Notes: a model not told the origin generated them from the letters alone. DNA of 64,000 bases from Thermotoga sp. Ku-13t (GCF_011057685.1 NZ_LNFY01000010.1:287361-351360), one strand, 5' to 3'; shown: positions 18,894-29,092, numbered from the stretch's first letter. Numbers and translations: made by a program.

Positions 18894-19675
18894 GGCTGGA
18901 CACACTGTTGCTGAAAAAGGGTCTTGCGAGGACTCGTTCGCAAGCAGCCGATCTGATCAGACTCGGCAGGGTTCTTGTCAACGGTTCGGTGTGCACGAAG
19001 CCTGGAAAGTTCTTCGACGAAGGTGCCGAGGTTTTGATCCTTCAGGAACGGTTCTTCGTGGGTAGGGGTGGCGAAAAACTTGAAGAAGCGTGGAAGGCTT
19101 TCAACGTGGATTTCTCAAACAAGACGGTTTGTGACATTGGAGCCTCGACGGGTGGCTTCACACATTTTGCCCTGACAAAGGGTGCGGCTAAAGTTTATGC
19201 CGTGGACGTTGGAGAAAACCAGTTGCACGAATCTTTGAGAAAAGACCCGCGGGTCGTCGTTATAGAGAAGTTCAACGCGCGTTATTTGACGGAGGAAGTC
19301 CTCGGAGAGAAGGTCGATATCGTTCTCTGCGATGTTTCTTTCATCTCGCTCAAGCTGATACTGCCGGCCATCGACAGGATCCTCAAACAAGACGGTGAAG
19401 CTTTAGTACTGGTGAAGCCACAGTTCGAGGTTGGTAGGAACGTGAAGCAGACCGAATCAACCCACGTCCAGGCCTTAATGGACGTGATTCGCTGTGCCGA
19501 GCTGAACGGTTTGTATCCTGCTGGTCTGATCGACTGCAAGGTACGGGGAGGAAAAGGGCAGATAGAGTATTTCCTTCACTTGAAGAGGGTCAGTAAGAAC
19601 GAATTCGATATTGAAACAGTCTCAAAGATTGTGGGGAAAGTCTGGAACGAATCGCAGGGCAGGGGTAAAGCATGA
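18890..19675 (+). CDS. tlyA: TlyA family rRNA (cytidine-2'-O)-methyltransferase
   Basis: S4 domain plus Rossmann methyltransferase. Family members 2'-O-methylate 16S and 23S rRNA and affect capreomycin sensitivity. The S4 domain covers about residues 1-60 (ARTRSQAADLIRLGRVLVNG). The SAM motif is CDIGASTGGFTHFAL, with DIVLCDVSFISLKLILPA and LVKPQFEVGR further on. The start TTG 18890 gives [12 protein letters not shown], the usual TlyA opening, and overlaps the preceding stop. ATG 18869 would add seven residues. It ends in an ATGA overlap with the next gene. Confidence 0.9.
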   Translation: MRLDTLLLKKGLARTRSQAADLIRLGRVLVNGSVCTKPGKFFDEGAEVLILQERFFVGRGGEKLEEAWKAFNVDFSNKTVCDIGASTGGFTHFALTKGAAKVYAVDVGENQLHESLRKDPRVVVIEKFNARYLTEEVLGEKVDIVLCDVSFISLKLILPAIDRILKQDGEALVLVKPQFEVGRNVKQTESTHVQALMDVIRCAELNGLYPAGLIDCKVRGGKGQIEYFLHLKRVSKNEFDIETVSKIVGKVWNESQGRGKA

Positions 19676-21066
19676 GAAAGTTGCATTCTTTGTTTTTGAT
19701 CTTTCTCTGTGCGATCATCTTTGCCGATGTGACAAGTTTCGTACCGAAAGATTACGATTTCTTTGTGTTGCTCAAAGGAAATTCGCTTTACTACAGTAGA
19801 TTGAGCAGTGTTCCTCTGTTTCGTTTCATACTGAAGGACGACAGGGTCGCCCTCGAGAGTCTCTTCGTTTCCCTGCTCGAAAACACGTGCAACAATCTTG
19901 GTATTCCGGTGGACTCTGTGTACGAAGCGCTTGAGAACGATATACTCTTTGCCTCTAAGGGTACTGAGTTTTCGCTGGATCAGTTCTTCTCACTCGATTT
20001 GAACTATTACTTCCAGGTTCTTCGCAACATAGGCAGTAATTCCATAGTGGTTTTGAAAACCTCAAAGCCGGAACAGTTGCTTCGACTCATGGCGAGACTG
20101 ATGGATTTGAAGATGACCAGGAGCGAGGGAGTGTGGATCCTTCACGACACGGACGTCGCGATCTTTGCCGCTGCACACGAAAGCTATCTTGTGATGTCGG
20201 GGAGCAGGACTGCCCTCATGAAGGCTATAGATGCTTACGATATGGAAGGTTTACAGTTGAAAAACGAAGAGGCGGCAGTGAAAGAGCTGCTGAACCAGTC
20301 GGCCTGGTTGTACGGCTTCTTCAAGAAGGACACGTTGAAAATCAAAGGGCCGTTCGTTTCGACGAACAACCCTGAGACCGATTACGTAACGGTTTTAGGT
20401 GTCCCCAGCGGCGAGTCATTGAAGATAGAGGTGCGTCAACTGTTGCGCTCAAATTCGAACATGGAGAAATACGTCTCCTCTGTTACGCCGATGCTGGGTA
20501 TGCCTTTCGTTGGAAATTTCGTCTTTTCCGCAACTGCGGCCGGCCCGCTGGATCTCGCGGAATCTCTTTCGCAATGGTTTCATGGCGCCCAGGACGAAGT
20601 GAGGAAGATTTACGATATCGTTTCGCAGATACTCAGGGTGAGCACGGGTCGTGTTTACGTTACGGGCGATCTGTTCGGTGAATCGATCCGCTTGGTCGTT
20701 ATCTTCGAACTGTCGAAGGATATTGATATGTCGTTTCTCATCAGATACGGTGCGAAATCTTTCGGAAGCGAGATCAGGTTGCCTATACTCAACGGCTTCA
20801 TCAGCTTTTTCCAATCGGACAGGCGACTGATCATGACGAACCTAACGAAGGAGGAATACGATCGGTTGGCCAGCAGGAAAAAGCTCAGGGACGATGTTGC
20901 CTATCAGTACATCTCACGCAACTATGCCAATCGTGACGTATTGAGATTGTTCATCGATCTTGGTTCGCTGCTGAAACAGATACTCGGCATCAACGCAACC
21001 GGTAAATTCTTTCTAACCCAGCAGTTCGAAGGTCAGGCTCTGGTTTACAGAATGGAGGTCATGTGA
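19672..21066 (+). CDS. Hypothetical secreted protein
   Basis: A 464-residue protein with a clear signal peptide (MRKLHSLFLIFLCAIIFA, cleavage near residue 18). No recognised catalytic motif is seen and there are no further membrane helices. The overall pattern, with phrases such as FVPKDYDFFVLLKGNSL at the N-terminus, recalls DUF3352-type secreted proteins, but I cannot be sure. It is coupled to tlyA by an ATGA overlap and lies just before secA, so it is co-transcribed with translation and secretion genes. Confidence 0.65.
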   Translation: MRKLHSLFLIFLCAIIFADVTSFVPKDYDFFVLLKGNSLYYSRLSSVPLFRFILKDDRVALESLFVSLLENTCNNLGIPVDSVYEALENDILFASKGTEFSLDQFFSLDLNYYFQVLRNIGSNSIVVLKTSKPEQLLRLMARLMDLKMTRSEGVWILHDTDVAIFAAAHESYLVMSGSRTALMKAIDAYDMEGLQLKNEEAAVKELLNQSAWLYGFFKKDTLKIKGPFVSTNNPETDYVTVLGVPSGESLKIEVRQLLRSNSNMEKYVSSVTPMLGMPFVGNFVFSATAAGPLDLAESLSQWFHGAQDEVRKIYDIVSQILRVSTGRVYVTGDLFGESIRLVVIFELSKDIDMSFLIRYGAKSFGSEIRLPILNGFISFFQSDRRLIMTNLTKEEYDRLASRKKLRDDVAYQYISRNYANRDVLRLFIDLGSLLKQILGINATGKFFLTQQFEGQALVYRMEVM

Positions 21067-21069
21067 GAG

Positions 21070-23664
21070 ATGTTTCCATTCATCGACAGAAACAAGATGC
21101 TCTTGAAGCGCTATAGAAAAATGGTTGAAAGGGTCAAGCAAAAGGAGCAGCCGCTGCAAAGGGCAACGAACTCGGAGCTGAGAAAGCTCGCACTCGAACT
21201 GAAAGCGAACGGTTACGACGAGTCTTTGATCTACGACGCTTTCGCTCTGGCGAGGGTCATCGCAAAACGTGTGCTCGGAATGTATCCGTTTGACGAGCAG
21301 CTGATGGGTGCCTTTGTGCTCCACGAGGGTAAAGTGGCCGAGATGAAGACAGGCGAAGGTAAAACGCTCGTCGCCACGATGCCTCTGTACTTCAACTCCC
21401 TGGGTGGAAAGAACGTTCATCTTGTCACCGTGAACGATTACCTCGCGCGACGCGACGCGCTCTGGATGGGACCACTGTATTTGTTCCTTGGATTGCGTGT
21501 GGGAGTGATAAACCAGCTCGGGAAGTCTTACGAGGCGGTCTGGAAGAATCAGGAACTTTTTGAAGCCGCGATCGAGGAAAATCTTTCCGTTTGGCCCGAA
21601 AGCTTCGATGGCGAATTTCTGAAAGACTCGATGAAGGATCCACGCGCTGTTCAGGCGTTCGAGGTTCAGCTCGTGGAGATTTCAAGGAAACAGGCTTACG
21701 AATGCGACATCACCTACGGCACGAACAACGAATTCGGCTTCGATTATCTTAGAGACAATCTCGTGTACGATCTGAACGATAAGGTGCAGAGGGCTCATCA
21801 CTACGCCATCGTTGACGAAGTGGACAGCATACTCATCGACGAAGCGCGAACGCCACTGATCATATCTGGACCATCGAAAACGGGAGCTTCCGTTTACAAG
21901 CAGTTCGCCTCCCTGGCGAAAAAGTTCATCAAAGACGTGGATTTCACAGTTGATGAAAAGGTCAGAACTGTGATCTTAACAGAAAAGGGCATAGAGAAAG
22001 CCGAAAAGCTCATAGGTGTCGAGAATCTGTACAACCCTGCGAACGCGAACCAGCTCTACCACCTTTTGAACGCCCTGAAGGCGCTGCATCTTTACAAGAG
22101 GGACGTCGATTACGTGGTGATGAACGGTGAAGTCATCATCGTGGATGAATTCACGGGTAGGCTCCTGTTCGGGAGACGTTACAGCGGGGGCCTGCACCAG
22201 GCGATAGAGGCAAAAGAAGGCGTACCCATAAAAGAAGAGTCGATCACCTACGCGACGATAACCTTCCAGAACTATTTCAGGATGTACGAAAAACTCGCGG
22301 GGATGACCGGAACGGCGAAGACGGAGGAAGAAGAGTTCAAGCAGATCTACGGCATGGAAGTTGTTGTGATCCCGACCCACAAACCGATGATAAGGATCGA
22401 TCACGATGACGTGATCTACAGGACTCAGGCCGAGAAGTACGCAGCGATAATCAAAGACATCGTCGAGCGTCACAAGAAGGGCCAGCCCGTCCTCGTTGGA
22501 ACGACTTCCATAGAAAAGAGCGAACTGCTCAGCAGCATGTTGAAGAAACTCGGCATACCGCACCAGGTCCTCAACGCAAAATACCACGAAAAAGAGGCCG
22601 AGATCATAGCGAAAGCGGGAGAAAAGGGTGCTGTCACCATCGCCACGAACATGGCTGGCCGCGGGACAGACATAAAGCTGGGTGAAGGTGTTGTCGAACT
22701 CGGAGGCCTCTACGTCATCGGTACGGAGAGGCACGAGAGTCGACGCATCGATAACCAGTTGAGGGGCCGTTCCGGCCGACAGGGTGATCCGGGTGAATCG
22801 AGGTTCTATCTGTCCCTCGAAGACGATCTTCTGAGAATCTTCGGAGCCGAACAGCTCGAAAAGGTCATGAACGTGCTCAAGATTAAGCCAGGTGAACCGA
22901 TAGAACACCCGCTGCTCACACGGCTCATCGAGATGGTCCAGAAGAAAGTCGAGGGGATCAACTTCTCCATAAGGAAACACCTCATGGAAATGGACACGGT
23001 GCTCGATGCGCAGAGAAACTACGTTTATTCCTTGAGAGACTGGATCTTAGAAGGAAAAAGCATGGAAGAGCACATCGACAGGTTCATGGAAGATTTCGTT
23101 GAAAGAAGGATCGAGAGTTTCTGCAACGGGAAAGAGTGGGACCTCGAGGGATTGAAGAATTCGCTGCTGGTTCTGCCCAGGGGTATAATAAGCCTTGACG
23201 GAGCAAATTTCGACACAGCCAGCCAGTTGAAGCAGTACCTGCTCGAGCAGCTCAGGAAGGCATACTCAGCCAAAAAGCAGGAGATAGGTGAAGAGTACGA
23301 TAGATTCCTCAGATTTTTGGTCTTACGTGCGGTCGACGACAACTGGCGACAGTATCTGGAAGAAGTCGAACACGTTAAGGAAGCAGTCAATCTGAGAGCT
23401 TACGGTCAGAGAGACCCCATCATCGAGTTCAAGAAAGAAACTTACGCCATGTTCGATGAAATGATGGCGCGCGTGATTGACACGGTGATTGGCCTCATGT
23501 TCAGAGTGGTGAAGGTGGACGAAGAAAAAGCTCAGCGTGAAGCGAAAAGAGATCTGGCTAACCTCAGGCTCGTTCATGAGGAGTTCAACATCGTCAACAG
23601 GGCCGAGCGAAGAAAGTTGCAAAGAGACGAAAAGACAAAGAAGAGGTTCAAAATAAAGAGGTGA
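21070..23664 (+). CDS. secA: Protein translocase ATPase SecA
   Basis: Motor ATPase that pushes preproteins through SecYEG. The 864-residue product has Walker [12 protein letters not shown] near residue 97, the [20 protein letters not shown]-type box, [28 protein letters not shown] and the [18 protein letters not shown] arginine-finger segment. The C-terminal zinc-binding CxCx8CH tail is absent and the protein ends in a Lys/Arg-rich stretch. The sequence is very like the Thermotoga maritima SecA I remember. It follows the secreted-protein gene by 3 nt and precedes prfB by 4 nt. Confidence 0.97.
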   Translation: MFPFIDRNKMLLKRYRKMVERVKQKEQPLQRATNSELRKLALELKANGYDESLIYDAFALARVIAKRVLGMYPFDEQLMGAFVLHEGKVAEMKTGEGKTLVATMPLYFNSLGGKNVHLVTVNDYLARRDALWMGPLYLFLGLRVGVINQLGKSYEAVWKNQELFEAAIEENLSVWPESFDGEFLKDSMKDPRAVQAFEVQLVEISRKQAYECDITYGTNNEFGFDYLRDNLVYDLNDKVQRAHHYAIVDEVDSILIDEARTPLIISGPSKTGASVYKQFASLAKKFIKDVDFTVDEKVRTVILTEKGIEKAEKLIGVENLYNPANANQLYHLLNALKALHLYKRDVDYVVMNGEVIIVDEFTGRLLFGRRYSGGLHQAIEAKEGVPIKEESITYATITFQNYFRMYEKLAGMTGTAKTEEEEFKQIYGMEVVVIPTHKPMIRIDHDDVIYRTQAEKYAAIIKDIVERHKKGQPVLVGTTSIEKSELLSSMLKKLGIPHQVLNAKYHEKEAEIIAKAGEKGAVTIATNMAGRGTDIKLGEGVVELGGLYVIGTERHESRRIDNQLRGRSGRQGDPGESRFYLSLEDDLLRIFGAEQLEKVMNVLKIKPGEPIEHPLLTRLIEMVQKKVEGINFSIRKHLMEMDTVLDAQRNYVYSLRDWILEGKSMEEHIDRFMEDFVERRIESFCNGKEWDLEGLKNSLLVLPRGIISLDGANFDTASQLKQYLLEQLRKAYSAKKQEIGEEYDRFLRFLVLRAVDDNWRQYLEEVEHVKEAVNLRAYGQRDPIIEFKKETYAMFDEMMARVIDTVIGLMFRVVKVDEEKAQREAKRDLANLRLVHEEFNIVNRAERRKLQRDEKTKKRFKIKR

Positions 23665-23668
23665 GAGC

Positions 23669-24766
23669 ATGATCGCGTACGAAACGAAGGTCAAGATAGA
23701 AGAGTTGAGAGACAAGTTCGAAGGACTTTCGAAGATCGTGGAACCCGAAAAGTTGAAAGAAGAACTCGCGGAACTGGAGCGAGAACTTTCAAACAACGAT
23801 GTCTGGAAAGATCCCAAAAAGGCTGCAGAAATATCCAAAAAGATGCGCCACATCAAGGACCTGCTCTCGGACTTTGAAAAGATCAGGAAAGCCTTCGAGG
23901 ACGTCGAGGTCGGTCTTGAACTCGCCGAAGAGGACGGCGAGATAGCCCAGCACGTCGAACAGATCGTCTCCGAGCTGCAAAAGGACATAAAACGTCTTGA
24001 GCTCGAGCTCGTTCTGAACGATCCACTGGATATCAACAACGCTTATCTGTCTGTGCATCCCGGCGCCGGTGGTACAGAATCGCACGACTGGGCCCAGATG
24101 CTGCTGAGGATGTACATGAGGTGGGCCGAGAAAAAGGGCTTCGATGTGGAACTGCTCGATTTCCAGCCGGGCGAAGAGGCCGGAGTGAAGAGTGCGACAA
24201 TCCTGATCAAAGGCGAGTACGCTTACGGCTTGCTGAAATACGAGCGGGGTATTCACAGACTCGTGAGGATTTCCCCGTTCGACGCGTCGCACAGGCGCCA
24301 CACATCCTTCGCCTCGGTGAACGTCATTCCTGAAATAGATGATGACATAGAGATCGAAATAAGGCCGGAAGATCTGAAGATAGAAACTTTCAGGGCATCT
24401 GGACACGGCGGCCAGTACGTGAACAAAACCGATTCTGCAGTCAGGATAACACACATTCCAACAGGCATCGTCGTGAGCTGTCAGAGCGAAAGATCGCAGC
24501 ATCAGAACAAGGCCACCGCTCTGAAAATGCTCAAGGCAAGACTGTACCAGTTAGAGCTGGCAAAGAGAAGAGAACAGCTCGAGGAAATCCAGGGAGAACT
24601 CAAAGACATCGCCTGGGGAAACCAGATAAGATCTTACGTGTTGCACCCATACAAAATGGTGAAGGACCACAGAACAGAAGTTGAGGTTGGGAACGCCGAC
24701 GCCGTGCTCGATGGAGAGCTCGATCTGTTCATAGAAGCAGAGCTCCTATACTTCGCAAAGAAGTGA
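23669..24766 (+). CDS. prfB: Peptide chain release factor 2
   Basis: Class I release factor that reads UAA and UGA. The 365-residue product has the SPF codon-recognition tripeptide ([16 protein letters not shown]) and the catalytic GGQ loop ([17 protein letters not shown]). The frame is continuous from the start, so the in-frame UGA frameshift control common in other bacterial prfB genes is absent here. The start ATG 23669 follows AGGTGAG. It is the last gene of the surE-prfB run and is followed by a terminator. Confidence 0.96.
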   Translation: MIAYETKVKIEELRDKFEGLSKIVEPEKLKEELAELERELSNNDVWKDPKKAAEISKKMRHIKDLLSDFEKIRKAFEDVEVGLELAEEDGEIAQHVEQIVSELQKDIKRLELELVLNDPLDINNAYLSVHPGAGGTESHDWAQMLLRMYMRWAEKKGFDVELLDFQPGEEAGVKSATILIKGEYAYGLLKYERGIHRLVRISPFDASHRRHTSFASVNVIPEIDDDIEIEIRPEDLKIETFRASGHGGQYVNKTDSAVRITHIPTGIVVSCQSERSQHQNKATALKMLKARLYQLELAKRREQLEEIQGELKDIAWGNQIRSYVLHPYKMVKDHRTEVEVGNADAVLDGELDLFIEAELLYFAKK

Positions 24767-24796
24767 ATGCCTGTACGATGATCGAATCAAAAAATG

Positions 24797-24823
24797 CCCC
24801 ACACAGGTGGGGTTTTGTGTTTT
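24797..24823 (+). terminator. Intrinsic terminator after prfB
   Basis: CCCCAC (24797-24802), loop ACAG and GTGGGG (24807-24812) are followed by TTTTGTGTTTT. It ends the plus-strand operon before the convergent diguanylate cyclase gene. Confidence 0.85.
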
Positions 24824-24867
24824 CTACTGTCTTCGGTCCTCGAAAAAGGCTCAAATTTCTCACCATC

Positions 24868-26538
24868 TCATCCGCCACTGGCTGTTGCAACGTCTGAAAA
24901 GAAAACGATTTTGAGAGATCTCTTTTTCGCAAAATACATCGCCACGTCCGCCAGCCTGACCAACTGATCAAGCTCCTGGGCGTCTGTTGGATAAAGGGCT
25001 ATCCCCACACTGACGCCCACATTGATTTGCCTACCTTCCACGCGGTTCAGTTTTTCCACCGTTTGAACGATCCTTTCCGCTATCGTGAGAACTTTTTCTT
25101 TGTCGCAGTCGTAAATCAGCGCGACGAATTCGTCTCCACCGAACCTCGCCAGAAGATCGCTCTGCCTGAGAACCTTGCTCAACCTTGAAGCGATAAAAGT
25201 GAGTGCCCGATCTCCCAATCCGTGTCCGTGTTCGTCGTTGACATTTTTGAAATGGTTCAAATCCATGAACAAAAGCGCAACGGTTTTGTTCTCCCTCTTC
25301 GCCAGCGAGAGCATCTTTTCGCCATACTCTTCAAAGGCTCTTCTGTTCAAAAGGTTCGTTAAAGGGTCTCGGCTCGAAAGGTGTTCCAGGATCTTTTGCT
25401 GTTCGAGCAACCTTTCTTCCTGCTTCATCCTGGTGAACACCATGGCGAGATAATTGGCAAAGAGCCGGGCAAGTTCGAGACTTTCTTCGTCGAAGGCATC
25501 TTCTCTCTCGAAGTTCTCGAGATTGAAGGCCATGGCGATCTCACCTTCAACAATCACCGGTACCACCAAACTGCACTTTATTTCCTCGATTCTTCCGTAT
25601 TCCTTCAGTTTTTGAAAAGTCTGATCGTCCAGCTTTCTTCTGTTGAGTTCATTCACATCTCTGGAATTCTTTATTGGTTTTTCAAACCAGTCTGCTTGGT
25701 CGGCGAATTCGATCTGTTTGAGCCCTTCAAGGTCGTACCCCACAGCCGCTACGTAGATCCACTTTCCGCTTCGTTTGATCACGACCGAACCAGCCTGGGC
25801 GTTGGGCACAACCTCGATGGCCTTTTGAAGGATCAGCTGGTACAGTTTGTCCGCCTTCTCGCCTTTCAAGAAAGACTTGGTTATCTCAAGCATCGCCTCG
25901 TTGAATTTTCTGAGTCTCGACTCCTGTTTCAACCTTTGCCAGAACGTGATCATCCATAGCAACAAGAAAGCAGTGACACCGGCCGTAATGGAAATGGATT
26001 GAATGAAAGCCCTGAGGTTCAACGCGGAGTAGTTGCTTTTGTATTTGAGGCCGAAAACGAACTCTTCCCCTTCGGGGGAAATATACAGCCGTGATTCACC
26101 CATGTCTTCGAGAGGTCCCTGAGCATCAACAACAGCCCGTACAGCCTTGTCCTTCACGAACTCGCTCAGATCTTCGTTGAAAACCTTGAAATCTATCAAC
26201 AGTTTTTCACCGTGTGGGCTGATTTTGAACGGGTCAGGCTCATCCACGTCGAGAACGAGTACGGTCGCTTCTTCCACAAAATCGAAGTTTTTCTTCAAAT
26301 CTTCAAGCCAGATCCGTGCTTCATCCAGCCTGTTTTCTTTCAGAAGTTCATACATTGTGGTCCATTGAAAGTAGCTCACACTGATGGATTCGGCGTAGCG
26401 CTCAACGTATCTTGCATACAACTTCTTGACGTTTTCCACGTACCATCGAAACTGAGCCTTGTTGATGTTATAAACAGACACCAGCACCGTCACGAACACG
26501 AGCGCTGGAATCAGAATGAACCAAACCAATCCGCGCAT
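24868..26538 (-). CDS. Membrane diguanylate cyclase with GAF domain
   Basis: Makes cyclic di-GMP from two GTP. The 556-residue protein has an N-terminal helix (residues 4-22), an outside sensor region to about 180 and a second helix (about 183-203). A GAF domain (about 220-370), a short coiled coil and a GGDEF domain from about 390 follow. The active site is intact (LLARFGGDEFVAL). RQSD five residues before GGDEF is a product-inhibition I-site. DPLTNLLNRRAF marks the start of the catalytic domain. It stands alone on its strand, convergent with prfB. The signal it senses is unknown. Confidence 0.92.
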   Translation of the reverse strand: MRGLVWFILIPALVFVTVLVSVYNINKAQFRWYVENVKKLYARYVERYAESISVSYFQWTTMYELLKENRLDEARIWLEDLKKNFDFVEEATVLVLDVDEPDPFKISPHGEKLLIDFKVFNEDLSEFVKDKAVRAVVDAQGPLEDMGESRLYISPEGEEFVFGLKYKSNYSALNLRAFIQSISITAGVTAFLLLWMITFWQRLKQESRLRKFNEAMLEITKSFLKGEKADKLYQLILQKAIEVVPNAQAGSVVIKRSGKWIYVAAVGYDLEGLKQIEFADQADWFEKPIKNSRDVNELNRRKLDDQTFQKLKEYGRIEEIKCSLVVPVIVEGEIAMAFNLENFEREDAFDEESLELARLFANYLAMVFTRMKQEERLLEQQKILEHLSSRDPLTNLLNRRAFEEYGEKMLSLAKRENKTVALLFMDLNHFKNVNDEHGHGLGDRALTFIASRLSKVLRQSDLLARFGGDEFVALIYDCDKEKVLTIAERIVQTVEKLNRVEGRQINVGVSVGIALYPTDAQELDQLVRLADVAMYFAKKRSLKIVFFSDVATASGG

Positions 26539-26750
26539 AGCATTTCACCGTGCCCACTGAAGGTAAAACTATCATAACGCGAGTACGACACTACGCGTAT
26601 GTGTCCCCCAACTGAACGTTCCGCTGGATCTCTGAAACGTCTGAAGCCAGAGAAGTTCCCCCAGATCAGGATTGTACACCACATCGTTCCGGCACATCGC
26701 ACGCGCTGACTTTTAATCTCGCCGACACGTTCAGTTCAAGATTGAGGCAC

Positions 26751-26777
26751 AACAAAAAACCCGGCGTGCGCCGGGTT
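26751..26777 (-). terminator. Intrinsic terminator after the tRNA genes
   Basis: On the minus strand, AACCCGGC, loop GCAC and GCCGGGTT (26777 down to 26758) are followed by a T run (26759-26754, partly paired). It lies directly downstream of tRNA-Phe. The 26539-26750 stretch between it and the cyclase gene shows nothing I can name. Confidence 0.85.
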
Positions 26778-26782
26778 GTACC

Positions 26783-26858
26783 TGGTGGCCAGGGGCGGAA
26801 TCGAACCGCCGACACCTGGATTTTCAGTCCAGTGCTCTACCAACTGAGCTACCTGGCC
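26783..26858 (-). tRNA. tRNA-Phe (anticodon GAA)
   Basis: The cloverleaf closes well: acceptor GGCCAGG/CCTGGCC, D arm GCTC-GAGC, anticodon loop CTGAAAA giving GAA, T arm GGCGG-TTCGATT-CCGCC. Discriminator A and an encoded CCA are present. The product is read on the minus strand and is the second of a tRNA-Val/tRNA-Phe pair. Confidence 0.97.
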
Positions 26859-26866
26859 GCCTTCTT

Positions 26867-26941
26867 TGGTGGGTGCGGCAGGACTCGAACCTACGACCTT
26901 CTGCTCGTAAGGCAGACGCTCTCCCTCTGAGCTACGCACCC
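26867..26941 (-). tRNA. tRNA-Val (anticodon TAC)
   Basis: Acceptor GGGTGCG/CGCACCC, D arm GCTC-GAGC, anticodon stem TCTGC/GCAGA with loop CTTACGA giving TAC, and the T loop TTCGAGT. An encoded CCA follows discriminator A. Eight bases separate it from tRNA-Phe, so the two are one transcript. Confidence 0.97.
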
Positions 26942-26992
26942 ACCGCTACTTTATAAATATACCACAAAGGTTCGCATTTGAGAAGACCCCGA

Positions 26993-27928
26993 TCAGGGGA
27001 CGATCCTGGTACCCGTTTGACCTGAGAGCGCTTCTTTGAGCTTCTTCATGTCCGTTATCAAACAGGTTTTTCCAGTTCTCGTGACGAAATCGATGGCTGC
27101 TTCTATCTTTGGTCCCATGCTGCCTGATGGGAAGTGACCTTCCTTCAAATACCTGCCAGCTTCTTCTACCGTGAGTCGATCGAGGTAGACCTGGTTCGGT
27201 TTACTGTAGTTGAGCGCGACCTTTTCCACGCCCGTGAGGATTATCAACTCGTCGGCACCTATTTCTATCGCCAGAAGCGCGCTGGCCCTGTCCTTATCTA
27301 TCACGGCCTCTACGCCCTTCAATCTGCCGTCCTCATTTATGACCGGTATTCCACCACCGCCCGCGGCAACGACTATCACATCATTTTTCAAAAGCAGCTT
27401 TATCACTTCTTTTTCGACGATGTCCAATGGTTTCGGTGATGGAACAACCCTTCTCCAGCCGCGCCCAGCATCTTCTTTCATGATCCAGCCCTTTTCCGTC
27501 ATGAGCTTCTTCGCTTCTTCCTCGTTGTAAAAAGGTCCGACGGGTTTTGAAGGTTTTTTGAAGGCTTCATCGTTTTTGTCGACGATTATCTGAGTGATGA
27601 GCGCGGCGATTTCTCTATGCAAATTTCTTTTTGAAAGCTGGTTTCGAAGCGATTGAACGATCATGTAACCCAAGCTTCCCTGCGTTTGTGCGTCGTTTAC
27701 ATCGATAGGGAAGGGGGGTATGATGTCCTTCGCCATCTCCTGCTGGATCAAAATGTTGCCCACCTGTGGTCCGTTGCCGTGTGTGATCACGATGTCGTAC
27801 TCATCCAACATTTCAACGAGATACCCCATCGCTTCTTCGACAGCACTGAACATGTTCTCAGCTGTGGGCTTTTCTCCGGGCCTGTTCACCGCATTTCCTC
27901 CGATCGCCACAACTGCGAGTTTCTTCAT
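26993..27928 (-). CDS. arcC: Carbamate kinase
   Basis: Transfers phosphate between carbamoyl phosphate and ADP. The 311-residue protein has the amino-acid kinase fold: N-terminal VAIGGNAVNRPG, THGNGPQVGNI, DAQTQGSLGYM, VVAAGGGGIPVI and the C-terminal GSMGPKIEAAI. The length is standard. The start ATG 27928 follows GGAGGGAAAGAGG. No arginine deiminase or ornithine carbamoyltransferase gene is adjacent, so whether it works in fermentation or in carbamoyl phosphate supply is open. Confidence 0.95.
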   Translation of the reverse strand: MKKLAVVAIGGNAVNRPGEKPTAENMFSAVEEAMGYLVEMLDEYDIVITHGNGPQVGNILIQQEMAKDIIPPFPIDVNDAQTQGSLGYMIVQSLRNQLSKRNLHREIAALITQIIVDKNDEAFKKPSKPVGPFYNEEEAKKLMTEKGWIMKEDAGRGWRRVVPSPKPLDIVEKEVIKLLLKNDVIVVAAGGGGIPVINEDGRLKGVEAVIDKDRASALLAIEIGADELIILTGVEKVALNYSKPNQVYLDRLTVEEAGRYLKEGHFPSGSMGPKIEAAIDFVTRTGKTCLITDMKKLKEALSGQTGTRIVP

Positions 27929-27949
27929 CCTCTTTCCCTCCTGAGAACA

Positions 27950-27975
27950 AGTGGAGGGACTTTCGTCCCTCCACT
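27950..27975 (-). terminator. Very stable hairpin between rpsR and arcC, possible terminator
   Basis: A perfect 11-bp stem AGTGGAGGGAC/GTCCCTCCACT is closed by a GAAA tetraloop on the minus strand. It lies downstream of rpsR and just before the arcC ribosome site. It is followed by TGTTCTC rather than a clean T run, so it may be a weak terminator or a processing/stability element at the end of the rpsF-ssb-rpsR message. Confidence 0.6.
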
Positions 27976-27999
27976 AGCGTAAAAATCGATATTGATGGT

Positions 28000-28233
28000 T
28001 CACATTTTGATGTACGGTAGCAGGGCCATGTGCCTCGCGCGCTTTATGGCGACTTTGATCAGCCTCTGATGTTTCGCGCAGTTCCCCGTGACGCGCTTGG
28101 GTATGATCTTGGCCTTTTCGTTCAGATAATCGCTCAAGAGTCTGATATCTTTGTAGTCGACGTACTCGATCCCCATCTCGCAGAGTTTACACCTTTTGAT
28201 TTTCTTCTTCCTTCTCCTCTTCTGCTGGTCCAC
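28000..28233 (-). CDS. rpsR: 30S ribosomal protein S18
   Basis: A small basic ribosomal protein (77 residues) that binds 16S rRNA together with S6. The N-terminus is Lys/Arg-rich. RCKLCEMG and [26 protein letters not shown] are typical. The two Cys plus the later Cys and His suggest the zinc-binding form. It is the last gene of the conserved rpsF-ssb-rpsR order. Confidence 0.97.
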   Translation of the reverse strand: MDQQKRRRKKKIKRCKLCEMGIEYVDYKDIRLLSDYLNEKAKIIPKRVTGNCAKHQRLIKVAIKRARHMALLPYIKM

Positions 28234-28245
28234 AGAGACACCTCC

Positions 28246-28713
28246 TCAGAACGGTGGTTCGTCCGGATTTTGACCATCGGAATCTCTTTCAGAACCTATG
28301 ATATCGTCAAAATCTGTAATCGGTTCATCCACTGGTTTTTCAAATTCTTCGGGTTTCTCGAACTCCTCGATACTTTCTTCCACGGCTGCTTTCTTTTCCA
28401 TGAACCTGATGTCCCGCGCCCAGATTTCGGGTGTGGTTACGTTGGTTCCATCGCGGGATTGCCATTTGTTTATCCTCAGTTCTCCTTCGACTAAGACGAG
28501 TTGACCTTTCTTGAGGTACAGTCTGGCGAAGTCGGCGAGCCTGTTGAACGCGACTATTCTTATAAAATCTGCCGTCTTCTGACCATCTACGGATTTCACG
28601 GGCCTATCGACTGCGAGCACGAACGAGGTGACCGCAGCTCCCGTGGTCGTCATACGTACTTCTGGATCCCTTGCGAGTCGACCCACCAGGATCACTCTGT
28701 TGTAATACGCCAC
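28246..28713 (-). CDS. ssb: Single-stranded DNA-binding protein
   Basis: OB-fold protein that coats single-stranded DNA. The 155-residue protein opens with MAYYNRVILVGRLARDPEVR and has FIRIVAFNRLADFARLYLKKGQ. A long acidic tail ends in NPDEPPF, equivalent to the DDDIPF partner-binding tip. It lies between rpsF and rpsR with spacings of 6 and 12 nt. Confidence 0.96.
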   Translation of the reverse strand: MAYYNRVILVGRLARDPEVRMTTTGAAVTSFVLAVDRPVKSVDGQKTADFIRIVAFNRLADFARLYLKKGQLVLVEGELRINKWQSRDGTNVTTPEIWARDIRFMEKKAAVEESIEEFEKPEEFEKPVDEPITDFDDIIGSERDSDGQNPDEPPF

Positions 28714-28719
28714 TTCAAA

Positions 28720-29064
28720 TTACTCCTTCTGCTCCACTTCGCTGACCTGTGCGGCTTTCTTCTCTTTTTTCTCGAGATCTTCCCTTCTGAAGGTCTGCCA
28801 GCGAATGATCTGTGGCGTCACACGGTAAAACTCTTCGAGCAAGTTCACCTTGGCAGGGTCCGCTATGAAGATCACAACGGTGTAGTCACCCTCCGTCTGG
28901 TGCGCGATGGGGTAAGCGAGTTTTCTCAAACCCCACCTGTTCACGTCTCTGATCTGCCCGTTCAAGCGCTCTGTGATGACACCTTTGACCTTTTCAACGA
29001 GTCCTTCGCGTTCCTGCTCGCTCAACCGTGGATCGATGATGAACATCGTTTCGTAGATCCGCAT
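28720..29064 (-). CDS. rpsF: 30S ribosomal protein S6
   Basis: S6 binds S18 and the central domain of 16S rRNA. The 114-residue protein is set to start at ATG 29064 (MRIYETMFIIDPRLSEQE), which follows GGAGGTAAGCG. The longer frame to 29160 is only leader. GLRKLAYPIAHQTEGDYTVV is diagnostic. The C-terminal tail is rich in Lys and Glu. It is the first gene of the operon. Confidence 0.96.
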   Translation of the reverse strand: MRIYETMFIIDPRLSEQEREGLVEKVKGVITERLNGQIRDVNRWGLRKLAYPIAHQTEGDYTVVIFIADPAKVNLLEEFYRVTPQIIRWQTFRREDLEKKEKKAAQVSEVEQKE

Positions 29065-29092
29065 TCGCTTACCTCCTCCCTCGGCCTTTTTG

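Noticed and set aside
21976..22980. A 334-codon minus-strand frame inside secA
   Set aside because: It is fully antisense to conserved SecA motifs and its translation has no domain. It is a shadow.
26511..26702. Small 63-codon minus-strand frame between the diguanylate cyclase and the tRNAs
   Set aside because: It overlaps the cyclase start in another frame and has no ribosome site or recognisable sequence.
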